A stretch of 64,000 bases of DNA from an uncultured Oxalobacteraceae bacterium (GCA_903862415.1 CAIOYD010000050.1:1-64000), one strand, 5' to 3'. Positions 24,400 through 34,663 are shown, counted from the stretch's first letter. Notes: generated by a model not told the origin, from the sequence alone. A program made the numbers and translations.

Positions 24400-26304
24400 A
24401 TGGCTGGCCATGAAAAGCAAACCCTGGGGTTTCAGGCAGAAGTATCGCAATTATTGCAGTTGATGATACATTCCCTGTATTCCAATAAAGAGATTTTTTT
24501 ACGTGAACTGATTTCCAATGCCTCCGATGCGGCAGACAAATTGCGCTTTGAAGCACTCGATAATCCAGCCCTGCTGGAATCCGATCCCGACTTGCAGATC
24601 AAGGTCACCTTTGACAAAGAAGCACGCACCATTACCGTTTCCGACAACGGTATCGGCATGAGTCGCGACGAAGCTATTTCCCATCTGGGTACCATTGCCA
24701 AATCCGGCACCAAAGAATTTTTTGGCAAACTTTCAGGCGACCAGCAAAAAGATGCCGCACTCATCGGTCAGTTCGGTGTGGGCTTTTATTCCGGCTTTAT
24801 TGTGGCAGACAAAATCAGCGTCGAAACTCGCCGTGCCGGTGACAGTGCAGCAGTACGCTGGGAATCTGCCGGCGCTGGCGATTTCAGTATTGAAGACATC
24901 GACAAAGCCAGTCGCGGCACTGATATTACTCTGCATCTGCGCGAAGGTGAAGATGAGTTTTTGTCAGCATGGAAACTCAAATCCATCATCCGCACCTATT
25001 CTGACCATATTTCCCTGCCTATCCTGATGCATAAGGAAGAATGGGATGAAGATAAAAAAGAACAGGTCATCAAGGATGAGTTCGAAACCGTCAATCAGGC
25101 CAGTGCACTCTGGGCACGCAACAAGAATGACATCACCGAACAACAGTATGATGAATTCTACAAACATGTCTCGCACGACTTCCAGGCACCGTTAATCCAC
25201 ACCCATAACCGGGTTGAAGGCCGCAGCGAATATACCCAGTTGCTGTACATTCCTTCGCGTGCGCCGTTTGATTTATGGGACCGCAACAAACGTGGCGGCA
25301 TCAAGCTGTACGTCAAGCGGGTATTCATCATGGACGATGCCGAACAGTTGATGCCGGTGTATCTGCGCTTTGTAAAAGGTGTGATTGATTCGGCCGATCT
25401 GCCACTGAATGTCTCGCGCGAAATTCTGCAGGAATCACGCGACATCAAAGTCATCCGTGAAGGCTCAACCAAACGGGTTCTGGGCATGCTGGAAGAATTG
25501 GCCAATGCCGATGAAGCTGAGAAAAAAGAAAAGTATCAGCTATTCTGGAAAGAATTTGGTCAGGTATTAAAAGAAGGCGTCGGCGAAGATGCCGTCAACA
25601 AAGATCGCATTGCCAAACTGATCCGCTTTGCCTCTACCCACAATGACAGCGACAGCCAGACTGTTTCACTGGCAGATTATGTGGCGCGCGCCAAAGAAGG
25701 TCAAAACCGGATTTACTACGTAACCGCAGAAAGTTTTGCCGCCGCCAAAAACAGTCCACATCTGGAAATTTTCCGCAAAAAAGGCGTGGAAGTGTTGTTG
25801 CTGACCGATCGGATTGATGAATGGATGCTGTCGTTCCTGAGCGACTTTGAAGGCAAGGAACTGACTTCAGTCGCCAAAGGCAATCTGGATCTGGGCGCAC
25901 TGGAAGACGAGGCCGAAAAGCAGCAGCATGAACAAACCCAGACCGATTATGTCGAGCTGGTCGGCAAAATGAAAACCGCTCTGGCCGACAAAGCCAAGGA
26001 TGTGCGCGTCACCTTCCGACTGACGGATTCACCGGCCTGTCTGGTGGCCGATGAACACGAATTGTCCGGTAATCTGGCGCGCATGCTTAAAGCTGCCGGC
26101 CAGGCAGCGCCAGATGCCAAGCCAATTCTGGAAATCAATCCGGATCATCCGCTGGTTCAACGTCTGAAATACGAAACTGCCAAGTTCGATGACTGGGCAC
26201 ACATTCTGTTTGATCAGGCCATGCTGGCTGAAGGTGGCAACCTGACCGATCCGAGTGCTTATGTGAAACGTATGAATGAAATGCTGTTAAACATGGCTGC
26301 CTGA
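24400..26304 (+). CDS. htpG: Chaperone HtpG (Hsp90)
   Basis: A 634-residue cytoplasmic Hsp90. The ATP site residues are in [15 protein letters not shown] (N-box), [10 protein letters not shown] and [11 protein letters not shown]; the middle domain contains the Arg-bearing loop of [12 protein letters not shown]. Length is standard for bacterial HtpG, which lacks the C-terminal MEEVD. AAGAGGACA precedes the start. An intrinsic terminator follows, so it is probably monocistronic. Confidence 0.97.
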   Translation: MAGHEKQTLGFQAEVSQLLQLMIHSLYSNKEIFLRELISNASDAADKLRFEALDNPALLESDPDLQIKVTFDKEARTITVSDNGIGMSRDEAISHLGTIAKSGTKEFFGKLSGDQQKDAALIGQFGVGFYSGFIVADKISVETRRAGDSAAVRWESAGAGDFSIEDIDKASRGTDITLHLREGEDEFLSAWKLKSIIRTYSDHISLPILMHKEEWDEDKKEQVIKDEFETVNQASALWARNKNDITEQQYDEFYKHVSHDFQAPLIHTHNRVEGRSEYTQLLYIPSRAPFDLWDRNKRGGIKLYVKRVFIMDDAEQLMPVYLRFVKGVIDSADLPLNVSREILQESRDIKVIREGSTKRVLGMLEELANADEAEKKEKYQLFWKEFGQVLKEGVGEDAVNKDRIAKLIRFASTHNDSDSQTVSLADYVARAKEGQNRIYYVTAESFAAAKNSPHLEIFRKKGVEVLLLTDRIDEWMLSFLSDFEGKELTSVAKGNLDLGALEDEAEKQQHEQTQTDYVELVGKMKTALADKAKDVRVTFRLTDSPACLVADEHELSGNLARMLKAAGQAAPDAKPILEINPDHPLVQRLKYETAKFDDWAHILFDQAMLAEGGNLTDPSAYVKRMNEMLLNMAA

Positions 26305-26316
26305 GTTTTTTCAAGG

Positions 26317-26351
26317 CAAAAAAACGCACATCATGGATGTGCGTTTTTTAT
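26317..26351 (+). terminator. Intrinsic terminator after htpG
   Basis: AAAAACGCACATC pairs with GATGTGCGTTTTT around TG, ending in a T-run; the symmetric A-run means it can also serve the converging lipoprotein gene. Confidence 0.85.
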
Positions 26352-26369
26352 TTCCGGACTACAGAATAC

Positions 26370-26825
26370 TTAATGAGTAACGCGAGTGGTACGTCCATTG
26401 GACAACAGGCGCACACGATCACCAACATTAAATGGTTCATCGGCTTCCTGAGTCACGGCCGTCAAATTGCCATTATCGAGTTTGATGGTGATTTCCAGAC
26501 CGGCTTTGGTATTCATGTTTTTTTCCACCTGCTGACCGATCAGACCACCTACAATCGCACCGCCAATGGCTCCGGCAACCGAACCATTGCCACGACCAAC
26601 CGTATTGCCTGCCAGTCCGCCGAGTGCGGCGCCGCCGAGAGTGCCGACGCCGGACTGGTTTTGTTCAATCAACACATTACGGAGTGACTCCACCACGCCC
26701 ATGCGAACGCTTTGTTCACCCTGGGTCTGACGTGCCTGATAGACACTGGCAGAATTGGGTTGCACCACACAACCACTGAGGGCAACAGCTCCAAGAATAC
26801 AGGTAACTAATAATTTTTGTTTCAT
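26370..26825 (-). CDS. Glycine-zipper outer-membrane lipoprotein, SlyB/Pcp-like
   Basis: A 151-residue lipoprotein with lipobox ALSGC at about residues 15-19. The middle is a glycine-zipper segment (GGAALGGLAGNTVGRG, then AIGGAIVGGLIGQQVE) that can insert into membranes, and the C-terminus is a small beta domain with FNVGDRVRLL. This is the SlyB/PCP arrangement of envelope-stress lipoproteins. GGAGGATAAA gives a strong ribosome site. Confidence 0.85.
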   Translation of the reverse strand: MKQKLLVTCILGAVALSGCVVQPNSASVYQARQTQGEQSVRMGVVESLRNVLIEQNQSGVGTLGGAALGGLAGNTVGRGNGSVAGAIGGAIVGGLIGQQVEKNMNTKAGLEITIKLDNGNLTAVTQEADEPFNVGDRVRLLSNGRTTRVTH

Positions 26826-27135
26826 TTTATCCTCCAGATTAAACGCTTACCCCTATTGTGTTGCCACTGGCACAGACAGACAAGAACAATAATGTTTCAG
26901 CAACAAGTCCAATTGTAACAACTTACGACGAAAAACGGAATTTTTGCTGTGAAAACCGTTTTTAGCCTTCAAAGCGAAATGCCAGAAAAACCTCCCGCTG
27001 GTAGTCAAGCAAATTTCTACTGGCTTTTTAATGACTTCCTCCATATCATCCAGCTGAAATTTGTTATATATTTTGTTGCTGAGTTTGCGCCTGATTGCGC
27101 ATTCACACAACCACCAACCAGATTACTTATCCCCT
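26826..27135. other. Intergenic region, divergent promoters
   Basis: These 310 bases separate the SlyB-like gene from the spermidine-synthase-like gene. Short frames in both directions have no recognisable content; I see no RNA gene or known motif. Confidence 0.4.
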
Positions 27136-27945
27136 ATGCTGATTAAACGAAAATCCATCGAAGCCGAAGCCAATAAAAAATCCGGGGTATCAAGCTCACC
27201 GCGACGCAAAATCAAGTACGCACCGGTGACACTGTCAGAAATGGATGGCTGTCGCTATCTGCACTTTGGCACCGAATGGGTACAGGGAGCGATGCGTTTG
27301 CGCAAACCGGACTGGCTGGAACTCGAATATGCCCAGCAAATGATGGCCTGGATGCTGTTTATTCCCAAACCCCAGCATATCGTGCAGTTGGGTCTGGGGA
27401 CGGCATCCCTGACTAAATTCTGCTACCGACACTTTCCCGAAACACTGGTAACAGCAGTTGAGTTGAATCCATCGGTGATTGCGATTTGCGAAGCGATGTT
27501 TAAATTGCCCGACAATGATCATCGTCTGCAGGTGCTGGAAATGGATGGGGAAGAATTTGTTAACGAACATAGCCGTTATGGCACACTCGATGTGTTGCAG
27601 GTCGATGTCTATGATGCGACCGCGCGTGGTCCGGTACTCGACAGCGCCGAATTTTATCAAGCCTGCGCTGACTGTCTCAAACCGGATGGAATTCTGACAG
27701 TCAATCTGTTTGGTGACCATCCGAGCTATGTGAAAAATATCAAAGTCATGAAGTTCGTCTTTGATCAGGTAATTTGCCTGCCACCCATTCATGATGGTAA
27801 TGTGATTGCTATTGCGTTCAATGACCGGGTTAAGTTTGATTTTACTGCCCTGTTTGAACGTGCAGCAGAAATCGAACTGCTCACTAAATTGCCGGCAAAA
27901 ACCTGGGTAAACGGAATCCAACAAGCCATCCAAGCCAAAACATGA
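27136..27945 (+). CDS. Spermidine synthase-like aminopropyltransferase family protein
   Basis: A 269-residue Rossmann-fold protein of the spermidine synthase-like class. The nucleotide-binding loop is VQLGLGTASLTKF, followed by VTAVELNPSVI and LEMDGEEF; DVLQVDVYDATARGP is the catalytic-region equivalent. Canonical polyamine synthases have GGGDG and an active-site Asp in YDVIIVDS; here the loop is GLGTAS, so true aminopropyl transfer is uncertain. Its stop overlaps the ATG of a GspE-like ATPase by four bases. The start has no clear ribosome site. Confidence 0.75.
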   Translation: MLIKRKSIEAEANKKSGVSSSPRRKIKYAPVTLSEMDGCRYLHFGTEWVQGAMRLRKPDWLELEYAQQMMAWMLFIPKPQHIVQLGLGTASLTKFCYRHFPETLVTAVELNPSVIAICEAMFKLPDNDHRLQVLEMDGEEFVNEHSRYGTLDVLQVDVYDATARGPVLDSAEFYQACADCLKPDGILTVNLFGDHPSYVKNIKVMKFVFDQVICLPPIHDGNVIAIAFNDRVKFDFTALFERAAEIELLTKLPAKTWVNGIQQAIQAKT

Positions 27946-29711
27946 TCAAACATCTCGACCTGCAACAAATTTTAAACTGGCTGATACACGACGGCATTCT
28001 CACCAAAGATATGGCGCGCGCGCAGTATCCGCTGGCACAGGCAATTCTGAAAAATGCCCCCATGAGCATGCACCCACTGACAGCGCTGGCGCAATGCAAA
28101 CTGACGGCACTGACTTCTCCTGGCACCCATCTCAATCTCGACTGGCTAACCGAGTGGATGGCCAAACGAATGAAGCTGACGTTTTACCGCATCGATCCGT
28201 TAAAAGTCGACTTCACCAAAGTCGCCGATGTGATGTCGGCCACCTATGCTGCGCGTTTCAATATCCTGCCGGTAGAAATTACTGCGACCAAAGTCACCAT
28301 TGCCACCTGCGACCCTGGAAATATTGAATGGCATGAGGAAATCGCCAAGGTTACCCGGCGCGAATTAACTTTGGTGCTGGCCAATCCGCTGGAAATTTCC
28401 CAATACATTGCGCAATTTTTCTCTCTGGCCAAATCAATCAAGAATGCCAGCATGACCAAAGGGCAGGATGTCGCCCTGCGCAACAACTTTGAACAACTCG
28501 TTGAACTCGGCAACACCAATAAACAGCTCGATTCCAATGATCAGCACATCGTCAACATTGTCGACTGGCTGTGGCAATATGCTTTTGAACAGCGCGCCTC
28601 GGATATCCACCTCGAACCAAAGCGCGATGTAGCCACGATACGTTTCCGGATCGACGGCATACTGCATCAGGTATATCAGGTACCGGTCACGGTGATGATT
28701 GCCATGGTGGCACGGATTAAATTGCTCGGCCGGATCGATGTGATTGAAAAGCGCCGCCCCCAGGATGGCCGCATCAAAACCCGCACCAGTAACGGCCAGG
28801 AAATTGAATTACGCTTATCCACCCTGCCAACGGCATTCGGCGAAAAAATGGTCATGCGGATTTTTGATCCCGACGTGGTCATCAAAACCTTGCCGGAACT
28901 GGGTTTCCCGACCGAAGATGCGCTGCGCTGGAAGCAACTGACAGAAAAGCCGCATGGCATTATTCTGGTCACCGGCCCCACCGGCTCGGGAAAAACCACC
29001 ACGCTGTACACCACCCTCAAGGCACTGGCCACCACCGAAGTTAATATCTGCTCGGTAGAAGATCCGATCGAAATGGTCGAACCTTCGTTCAATCAGATGC
29101 AGGTTCAGCATGGTATTGATCTGTCGTTTGCCGATGGTGTACGCGCACTGATGCGTCAGGATCCGGACATCATCATGGTCGGTGAAATTCGCGATCTGGC
29201 TACCGCAGAAATGGCAATTCAGGCAGCCCTGACTGGTCATCTGGTGTTTTCCACCCTGCACACCAATGACGCGCCATCGGCCGTCATGCGCCTGCTGGAA
29301 CTCGGCGTGCCGTACTATCTGCTCGAAGCCACACTGGTCGGGATTCTGGCTCAGCGTCTGGTGCGCACGTTATGTCCAATCTGCAAAATCAATGATGCCG
29401 AGTTGCCAGAACCGATCTGGGCTTCACTGACTGACCAATGGGATATTCCCAAGCCAGCCTCCATCTACCGCCCGGTTGGCTGTCCGGAATGTCGCCAGAC
29501 CGGCTATCGCGGTCGTACCGGCCTGTATGAGCTGATCACCGTCAGTCAGGCATTTACGCGCTTAATCCGCAAGGAAACCGATTTATCGGCGCTGCGGGCA
29601 CAGTGCATTAAAGATGGCACCAAGCCGCTGCGCATCGCCGGAGCCCATAAAATTATAGAGGGTTTGACCAGTTGTGATGAAGTGCTCAAAGTCACCACCA
29701 TGTTAAATTGA
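27942..29711 (+). CDS. GspE/PilB-like secretion or pilus assembly ATPase
   Basis: A 589-residue type II secretion/type IV pilus ATPase. An N-terminal GspE-N-like domain precedes a core with Walker A GPTGSGKTTT near residue 345, Asp box and Walker B DPDIIMVGEIRD, the His box and a tetracysteine zinc site (CPICK near 478, CPECRQTG near 514). No pilus or secretion genes are adjacent: upstream is the spermidine-synthase-like gene (four-base overlap), downstream a small exported protein. It may power a pilus assembled from genes elsewhere, or a novel system. Confidence 0.88.
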   Translation: MIKHLDLQQILNWLIHDGILTKDMARAQYPLAQAILKNAPMSMHPLTALAQCKLTALTSPGTHLNLDWLTEWMAKRMKLTFYRIDPLKVDFTKVADVMSATYAARFNILPVEITATKVTIATCDPGNIEWHEEIAKVTRRELTLVLANPLEISQYIAQFFSLAKSIKNASMTKGQDVALRNNFEQLVELGNTNKQLDSNDQHIVNIVDWLWQYAFEQRASDIHLEPKRDVATIRFRIDGILHQVYQVPVTVMIAMVARIKLLGRIDVIEKRRPQDGRIKTRTSNGQEIELRLSTLPTAFGEKMVMRIFDPDVVIKTLPELGFPTEDALRWKQLTEKPHGIILVTGPTGSGKTTTLYTTLKALATTEVNICSVEDPIEMVEPSFNQMQVQHGIDLSFADGVRALMRQDPDIIMVGEIRDLATAEMAIQAALTGHLVFSTLHTNDAPSAVMRLLELGVPYYLLEATLVGILAQRLVRTLCPICKINDAELPEPIWASLTDQWDIPKPASIYRPVGCPECRQTGYRGRTGLYELITVSQAFTRLIRKETDLSALRAQCIKDGTKPLRIAGAHKIIEGLTSCDEVLKVTTMLN

Positions 29712-29725
29712 TGTTGGGAATGTAT

Positions 29726-30145
29726 ATGCATGAAAAAATCATTTGCCTGATCTGCCTGTGTGCCTGTGCAGCTGCCAGCGCTCAGGACAAAACCACGGTG
29801 ACGCCTGTGCAGACGTCAGCGCCGACCACAGAACTCAATCTGGATGTCAGCAAGATTGCCGCCGAGCTCAACCCGCCTGCGCAAACCAGGCAAAGCAGCG
29901 AAACTCTGTCCTCGGAACCGAATAAACTGGATCAGCTGTTTAAAAAAGCCGCAAAACATGGCGATGCACCAGAGATGGTTGAAATCAACACTGCCGGTTC
30001 GGCGCAGCGGGTCACCCGGGTCAACCATGGTGAGAGCAGTTATTGTGTTGACGCACCGACAGTTTCACGTACCGATGGTATCGATGCGATTCAGAAGGGA
30101 TTGCAAAATCAGGTACGTTCCTGCCCACAGGAATCTGGGAACTAA
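29726..30145 (+). CDS. Small exported protein of unknown function
   Basis: A 139-residue protein with a signal peptide (about 20 residues, Cys-rich hydrophobic core, cleavage after ASA-Q). The mature part is hydrophilic with no recognised domain; two cysteines (SSYCVDAP and VRSCPQ) could form a disulfide. It starts 14 bases after the GspE-like gene, so it is probably cotranscribed, and its end overlaps the converging pgpA stop by four bases. ATG 29711 is an alternative start. Confidence 0.65.
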   Translation: MHEKIICLICLCACAAASAQDKTTVTPVQTSAPTTELNLDVSKIAAELNPPAQTRQSSETLSSEPNKLDQLFKKAAKHGDAPEMVEINTAGSAQRVTRVNHGESSYCVDAPTVSRTDGIDAIQKGLQNQVRSCPQESGN

Positions 30146-30678
30146 ATCAGCCGCCAGCAGGTAAACAGCAGCAGGGTGTAAAAGGCGGCCACGATGTCAT
30201 CCCACATCACGCCAAAGCCCCCTTTTATATGACGGTCAAAATAGGCAATCGGGGGCGGCTTGACCATATCAAAGACGCGAAACCAGAAAAAAGCCCAGCA
30301 CTGGGTAGAGAAACTGGCAGGCATAATGAGTAACAATACCAGCCACATGGCAATGATTTCATCCCACACCATGCTGCCGTGATCCGGCGCACCCAGGGCA
30401 CGACCAGTGCGTTCACACACCAGTACGCCTAGTGCAAAACCGAGCACGATAATTCCGGCCCAATGCACTTCCGTAAAAAAAGCTGGCCAGCGTTGGCTTA
30501 ACAGCACCCAGGAAAACCAGCCAAAGAGCGTACCGACCGTCCCCGGCATAACCGGCGAGAGTCCGCTGCCAAAACCCTGAGCAATGAAATGACTGGGTTG
30601 CGACAGCATGAAGGACAGCGTCGGCCTGATTTTTGCTGTGGATGACGGTGGACTGGCGTCGGAGGTTGGCTGGTTCAT
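30142..30678 (-). CDS. pgpA: Phosphatidylglycerophosphatase A
   Basis: A 178-residue inner-membrane phosphatase that converts phosphatidylglycerophosphate to phosphatidylglycerol. Family marks are GFGSGLSPVMPGTVGTL, the VWDEIIAMW segment and the C-terminal RVFDMVKPPPI and GGFGVMWDDIVA, with several membrane spans. The N-terminal 25 residues are Ser/Pro-rich and poorly conserved. Its start overlaps the thiL stop by four bases, the usual thiL-pgpA order. Confidence 0.93.
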   Translation of the reverse strand: MNQPTSDASPPSSTAKIRPTLSFMLSQPSHFIAQGFGSGLSPVMPGTVGTLFGWFSWVLLSQRWPAFFTEVHWAGIIVLGFALGVLVCERTGRALGAPDHGSMVWDEIIAMWLVLLLIMPASFSTQCWAFFWFRVFDMVKPPPIAYFDRHIKGGFGVMWDDIVAAFYTLLLFTCWRLI

Positions 30679-31637
30679 GATTTGAAATGGTCAAATGAAT
30701 GGATGGGAAGATCAAGCTGGCAGTCACTGGCATCAAGCAGCCGCAAACCCGGGACCGCTTCGATCACACCGACCCGGGTAACCCGGGTGGCACTGGCCTG
30801 AGCCGCATTAAGGACATCTGCACGGCGGCTCTGTGGAGCGGTAAAACACAATTCATAATCATCGCCGCCATTGAGGGCATAATCACGGCGCAACTCCTGT
30901 GCTTGCGTGAGTAACGCCGCACCAAACGGCAAAGCATCACACCACAGGGTGGCGCCGAGCCGGGAACGCGTCAACACATGTCCGAGATCGCCGGCCAGAC
31001 CATCCGAGATATCGATCGCTGCATGCGCTATACCGCGCAAGGCCAGGCCGAGCGCCACTCTGGGGCTGGGTTGATGCAGGCGGGTTGCCGCCGCATTCAA
31101 TACCGGGACCGCCAAATTTTGTTGCCGCAGATAACCTGCCAATGCCAGTCTGGCGTCACCAATCGTGCCCGAAATCCAGATGTCGTCCTCCACTCTGGCG
31201 GCTGCGCGTCGAAATCCTTGCCCGTCGAGGAGCTCACCAAACACGGTAATGCAAACTGTCAGCGGTCCTTTGGTGGTGTCGCCGCCAATTAACTGGCAGT
31301 CAAACTGGTTGGCCAGCGCAAACAATCCGGTAGAAAAACCCTCCAGCCAGTCGGGGACAATTTCCGGCAGGGCCAGCGCCAGCGTAAAGGCACGCGGCTG
31401 TGCACCCATGGCGGCCAGATCGGATAAATTGACAGCCAATGATTTATGACCCAGCAGGCGCGCATCGGCATCCGCAAAAAAATGCCGCCCAGCAACCAAC
31501 ATATCGGTAGAAATCGCCAGCTGAGTGCCTGCACGCGGAGTCAATACAGCACAATCATCGCCAATACCAAGGGTAACGGCAGCATGGGCAGGTTGACGCC
31601 CGGTAAAATAATGTTGGATCAGTTCGAATTCAGACAT
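30675..31637 (-). CDS. thiL: Thiamine-monophosphate kinase
   Basis: A 320-residue kinase that phosphorylates thiamine monophosphate to thiamine pyrophosphate. It has GIGDDCAVL near the N-terminus, STDMLVAGRHF, the metal-binding GGDTTKGPL and DISDGLAGDLGH motifs, and the C-terminal GGDDYELCF. It is upstream of and translationally coupled to pgpA. Confidence 0.95.
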   Translation of the reverse strand: MSEFELIQHYFTGRQPAHAAVTLGIGDDCAVLTPRAGTQLAISTDMLVAGRHFFADADARLLGHKSLAVNLSDLAAMGAQPRAFTLALALPEIVPDWLEGFSTGLFALANQFDCQLIGGDTTKGPLTVCITVFGELLDGQGFRRAAARVEDDIWISGTIGDARLALAGYLRQQNLAVPVLNAAATRLHQPSPRVALGLALRGIAHAAIDISDGLAGDLGHVLTRSRLGATLWCDALPFGAALLTQAQELRRDYALNGGDDYELCFTAPQSRRADVLNAAQASATRVTRVGVIEAVPGLRLLDASDCQLDLPIHSFDHFKS

Positions 31638-31778
31638 CGGGACATTTTACCCCTGTCCTCTGGATGATGCTACTGGCGACGTACTGATTCCATACTTGCT
31701 TTGGGTTACTTTTGCAGCTAAATTGAATTTGGCAATGTGGCAATTGAATTCGCAAGGCTCAGGAGTCTGCACACTTTA

Positions 31779-33422
31779 ATGAAACCTAACCCGGTCATGA
31801 CCTTATTACAACAGCAACTCAGTCGTTTCAATCTCTCGCTGACAAGCAAGCTGCTCGTAGCAGTGCTGGCCGCCTTCATTGTGCTTTGCAGCGGCAACTA
31901 CTTCATCAGTTACCGCATGCTCGAGGCCAATCTGCTTAAAAATGTACTGACCAATATCAATCAGAGTTCGCAACTCATCAATGCCACCGTCGCTTCTGCC
32001 ACTAATGTGCGCGACAATAATTTACATACTCTGGAAACCTACTTCAATGAAATGCTCAAAACCAATGAGCGTAACGGTATTGTGTACATTACGGTCGCGG
32101 GCAGTAATGGTCGAATTTTAATGCATGCCGGTAATGGCAAAGCACTGTTGCCTGCACCTGATCTGCCAGCCAATTACGCTCAAGCAGCACATGCAGGAAT
32201 AATTCATGTGCGTGATCAGGTATTACTGGAAAATAATGAAATCGGTTTTTTACAATACGGTATCGCCACACAGGATTTGATGCAGGCAATGGCTGACAGC
32301 GGCCGTAGCTCGCTAATTTTGACATCGATCGTCATCTTCCTCAGCTTTATTGCACTGGCCTTGTTTGGCATGAAAATGACCAGCCGGTTATCCGCTTTAA
32401 AATACGCCAGTCAGGAAATTGCCGCCGGTCATTACGACCTGCATATACCCGAAATTGGTCGGGATGAATTAAATGAAGTAGCACACAGCTTTAACCTGAT
32501 GTCCGATGCGGTGCAATCCAAGGTCAAAGAAATTTCTATTCTGAATGCTGAGCTCGAACAGCGGGTTCAGCATCGCACCATGGATATCGACGTTGCTAAC
32601 CTGCAGCTCGAACGCAATCAGAAAGAATTGCACGCAGCACGTGAAACTCTGCAAAAATCGGAAAAGCTCGCCAGTCTGGGCGCGATTGTGGCCGGCATCA
32701 CGCATGAAATCAATACCCCGATCGGCAATGCCCTCATGGCTGCCGGAGTCATCAACGAGCTTGTGACCCAGTTTGGTGAACGTACCGCCGAAGGTAAAGT
32801 CAGCCTGAGTGAACTCAGGCAGTTTATTCAGCAATGTCAGGAAGGTAGTCAGATCGTGGAAGTATCGCTCGGCAGAGCAGCAGAACTGATACAGAGTTTC
32901 AAACAGGTTGCGGTTGATCAGTCTTCCGAGCGCAGGAGGATATTCAATCTGGCGAGCACGATTACCGAAACGATCACCACGCTCAAGCACACCTTCAAAA
33001 ACAAACCTTACACGCTCGGCACCAATATACCTGACACCATCATCATGGACAGTTATCCGGGAGCCCTGGGGCAGATCATGACGAATTTCATCAACAATGC
33101 TCTATTGCATGCGTTTGAAGGCAAGCAACAAGGGCATATGCAAATCAATGCCGAAATGTTTGCCCCCAACTGGGTCAGAATCAGCTTCACCGATGACGGC
33201 AATGGTATTCCGGTCGGTCATCTGAAACGAATTTTTGAACCGTTTTTCACTACCCGTCACGGCCATGGCGGCAGTGGACTGGGCTTGAATGTGGTGGATA
33301 ATATCGTACACCGGATTTTAGGTGGTCAAATCGATGTGGCTTCGCAGGTTGGTTTTGGCACCATCTTTAAAATTGAATTGCCGCTGGTAGCCCCGGTGGT
33401 GGCGATGAAAGAGGGTGAGTAG
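31779..33422 (+). CDS. Orphan sensor histidine kinase with periplasmic sensor and HAMP
   Basis: A 547-residue kinase. TM1 is about residues 17-37, a periplasmic sensor of about 140 residues follows (containing GIVYITVAGSNGRILMHAG, PAS/Cache-like), TM2 is near 182-202, then HAMP, a coiled coil and the kinase core: H-box THEINTPIGN with His near 309, N-box NNALLHAF, G1 DDGNGI, G2 GGSGLGLNVV. The core closely resembles the kinase at 12462. No response regulator is adjacent. AGGAG lies 13 bases upstream of the chosen start; ATG 31797 is an alternative. Confidence 0.83.
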   Translation: MKPNPVMTLLQQQLSRFNLSLTSKLLVAVLAAFIVLCSGNYFISYRMLEANLLKNVLTNINQSSQLINATVASATNVRDNNLHTLETYFNEMLKTNERNGIVYITVAGSNGRILMHAGNGKALLPAPDLPANYAQAAHAGIIHVRDQVLLENNEIGFLQYGIATQDLMQAMADSGRSSLILTSIVIFLSFIALALFGMKMTSRLSALKYASQEIAAGHYDLHIPEIGRDELNEVAHSFNLMSDAVQSKVKEISILNAELEQRVQHRTMDIDVANLQLERNQKELHAARETLQKSEKLASLGAIVAGITHEINTPIGNALMAAGVINELVTQFGERTAEGKVSLSELRQFIQQCQEGSQIVEVSLGRAAELIQSFKQVAVDQSSERRRIFNLASTITETITTLKHTFKNKPYTLGTNIPDTIIMDSYPGALGQIMTNFINNALLHAFEGKQQGHMQINAEMFAPNWVRISFTDDGNGIPVGHLKRIFEPFFTTRHGHGGSGLGLNVVDNIVHRILGGQIDVASQVGFGTIFKIELPLVAPVVAMKEGE

Positions 33423-33428
33423 AAAATT

Positions 33429-34331
33429 TTAATGATATGAATCGTTTTTGGTATCGAATATTTCTTTCATCAGAAATATTTCCAGTCCGGCAGAATCTGC
33501 CGGACGCGCAGACAAGACCACTACGCGTCCGAGCCGCTGGGAATCCCAGTTAAAGTCACCTGAATAATGTTCGCGGATTAAATCAATCATTCTGCGAATA
33601 ATTGCCATGCGCACATCACCGCCGATTCCGGCATCGACTTCATAGGTACGGTGAGTACTTTCACTCGGACTATTGGTCCAGCCACGGAAAGCAAAACGGC
33701 CATTTTGCACACCCACATTGAGTACCTGAAAAATGCCATTGGTGCCTTTGCGGCTGTAATTGGCTGCCTGAATATTGGCCTTGATACGGGCGAGCGCCTG
33801 ATCATTTTCCGACGGGCCGGTGCTGGCCGCTTCGGTGTTTTCCTGGACTGCCTGTGATTCGGCGGCGCGGCGGCGTTCGCGCGCGGCCGCGATCTGGCTC
33901 ATGGTGTCTTCATACACGGGAGCGGCTACCGGTGACGAGGTCGGTGGACTGATGATCGGCGGGGTAATGGCATGTGGATTGGATTGGATTTGCGGTTTTT
34001 TCTCTGCCGGTGGTTTGGATGGCTGCGGTCGGGCTTTTTTGCCCGGCAATTCCAGAAACACCAACTGACCTGCTTCTTCACCCGGTTTGAGAGGATGGTC
34101 GACTTTTTTGAACAGCAAAAAATACACCACAAACAAATGTACCAGCACCATGAAAATGATGGCTGTCAGATTGCGACTGCGCTGATGCGGGTACAGTTCG
34201 TCTTCAAAATCGATTTCCAGCGGCTTGCGGGAAATGGTAAAGCCGAATTCCAGTGTGCCCCAGGTCAAATTCAGTAAAACAGAATCTATGACATCCGTAC
34301 GCTGTTTTACAATTGAAAACCGTGGAAACAC
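33429..34331 (-). CDS. Single-pass membrane protein with proline-rich linker (TonB/TolA-like layout)
   Basis: A 300-residue protein of unknown function. A short cytoplasmic part precedes one membrane helix (about residues 53-75), then a Pro/Lys-rich linker (KKARPQPSKPPAEKKPQ), a charged helical segment, and a C-terminal domain of about 120 residues. This resembles the layout of TonB or TolA but I see no TonB signature. The C-terminal domain has LGRVVVLSARPADSAGLE. It starts at GTG with AGGAGT five bases upstream. It converges on the histidine kinase gene, six bases apart. Confidence 0.65.
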   Translation of the reverse strand: MFPRFSIVKQRTDVIDSVLLNLTWGTLEFGFTISRKPLEIDFEDELYPHQRSRNLTAIIFMVLVHLFVVYFLLFKKVDHPLKPGEEAGQLVFLELPGKKARPQPSKPPAEKKPQIQSNPHAITPPIISPPTSSPVAAPVYEDTMSQIAAARERRRAAESQAVQENTEAASTGPSENDQALARIKANIQAANYSRKGTNGIFQVLNVGVQNGRFAFRGWTNSPSESTHRTYEVDAGIGGDVRMAIIRRMIDLIREHYSGDFNWDSQRLGRVVVLSARPADSAGLEIFLMKEIFDTKNDSYH

Positions 34332-34663
34332 AAAACACTCCTGCCAACATCTGGCGTAAAAAATAGGCGATTCAGTAATATTGGCACAAATTACCTGATA
34401 TATAGGCTGGCAACATCAAACAGGACAAAATTATCAACCAAAACCCTGCCTGCGGGATAGCTATTTAGCCGCTTTGACACAATTTCGTTACAAAACTATC
34501 GAGTTTTTTTGAAAAAAAGGCATGAAATCAACCAATTAGGCTTCAAAAACCGGTGCAGCAGAGCCGGTTGAAGCGAAAAGTGACTTTGCAATGCGAACCG
34601 ACGCTGGTGTTATCCTGCTCAGTACGCCGGCGTCTAAATAATGAAAAGGTCTTACAAGCTGGG
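34332..34663. other. Intergenic region between two minus-strand genes
   Basis: About 330 bases with no gene I accept. CTTCAAAAACCGG at 34541-34553 can pair with CCGGTTGAAG at 34564-34573 as a bulged hairpin that could end rubredoxin transcription. Short frames seen here overlap the rubredoxin gene out of frame. Confidence 0.4.

Noticed and set aside
27235-27933. 232-codon minus-strand frame inside the spermidine-synthase-like gene
   Set aside because: Fully antisense to a gene with clear Rossmann motifs and no ribosome site of its own.
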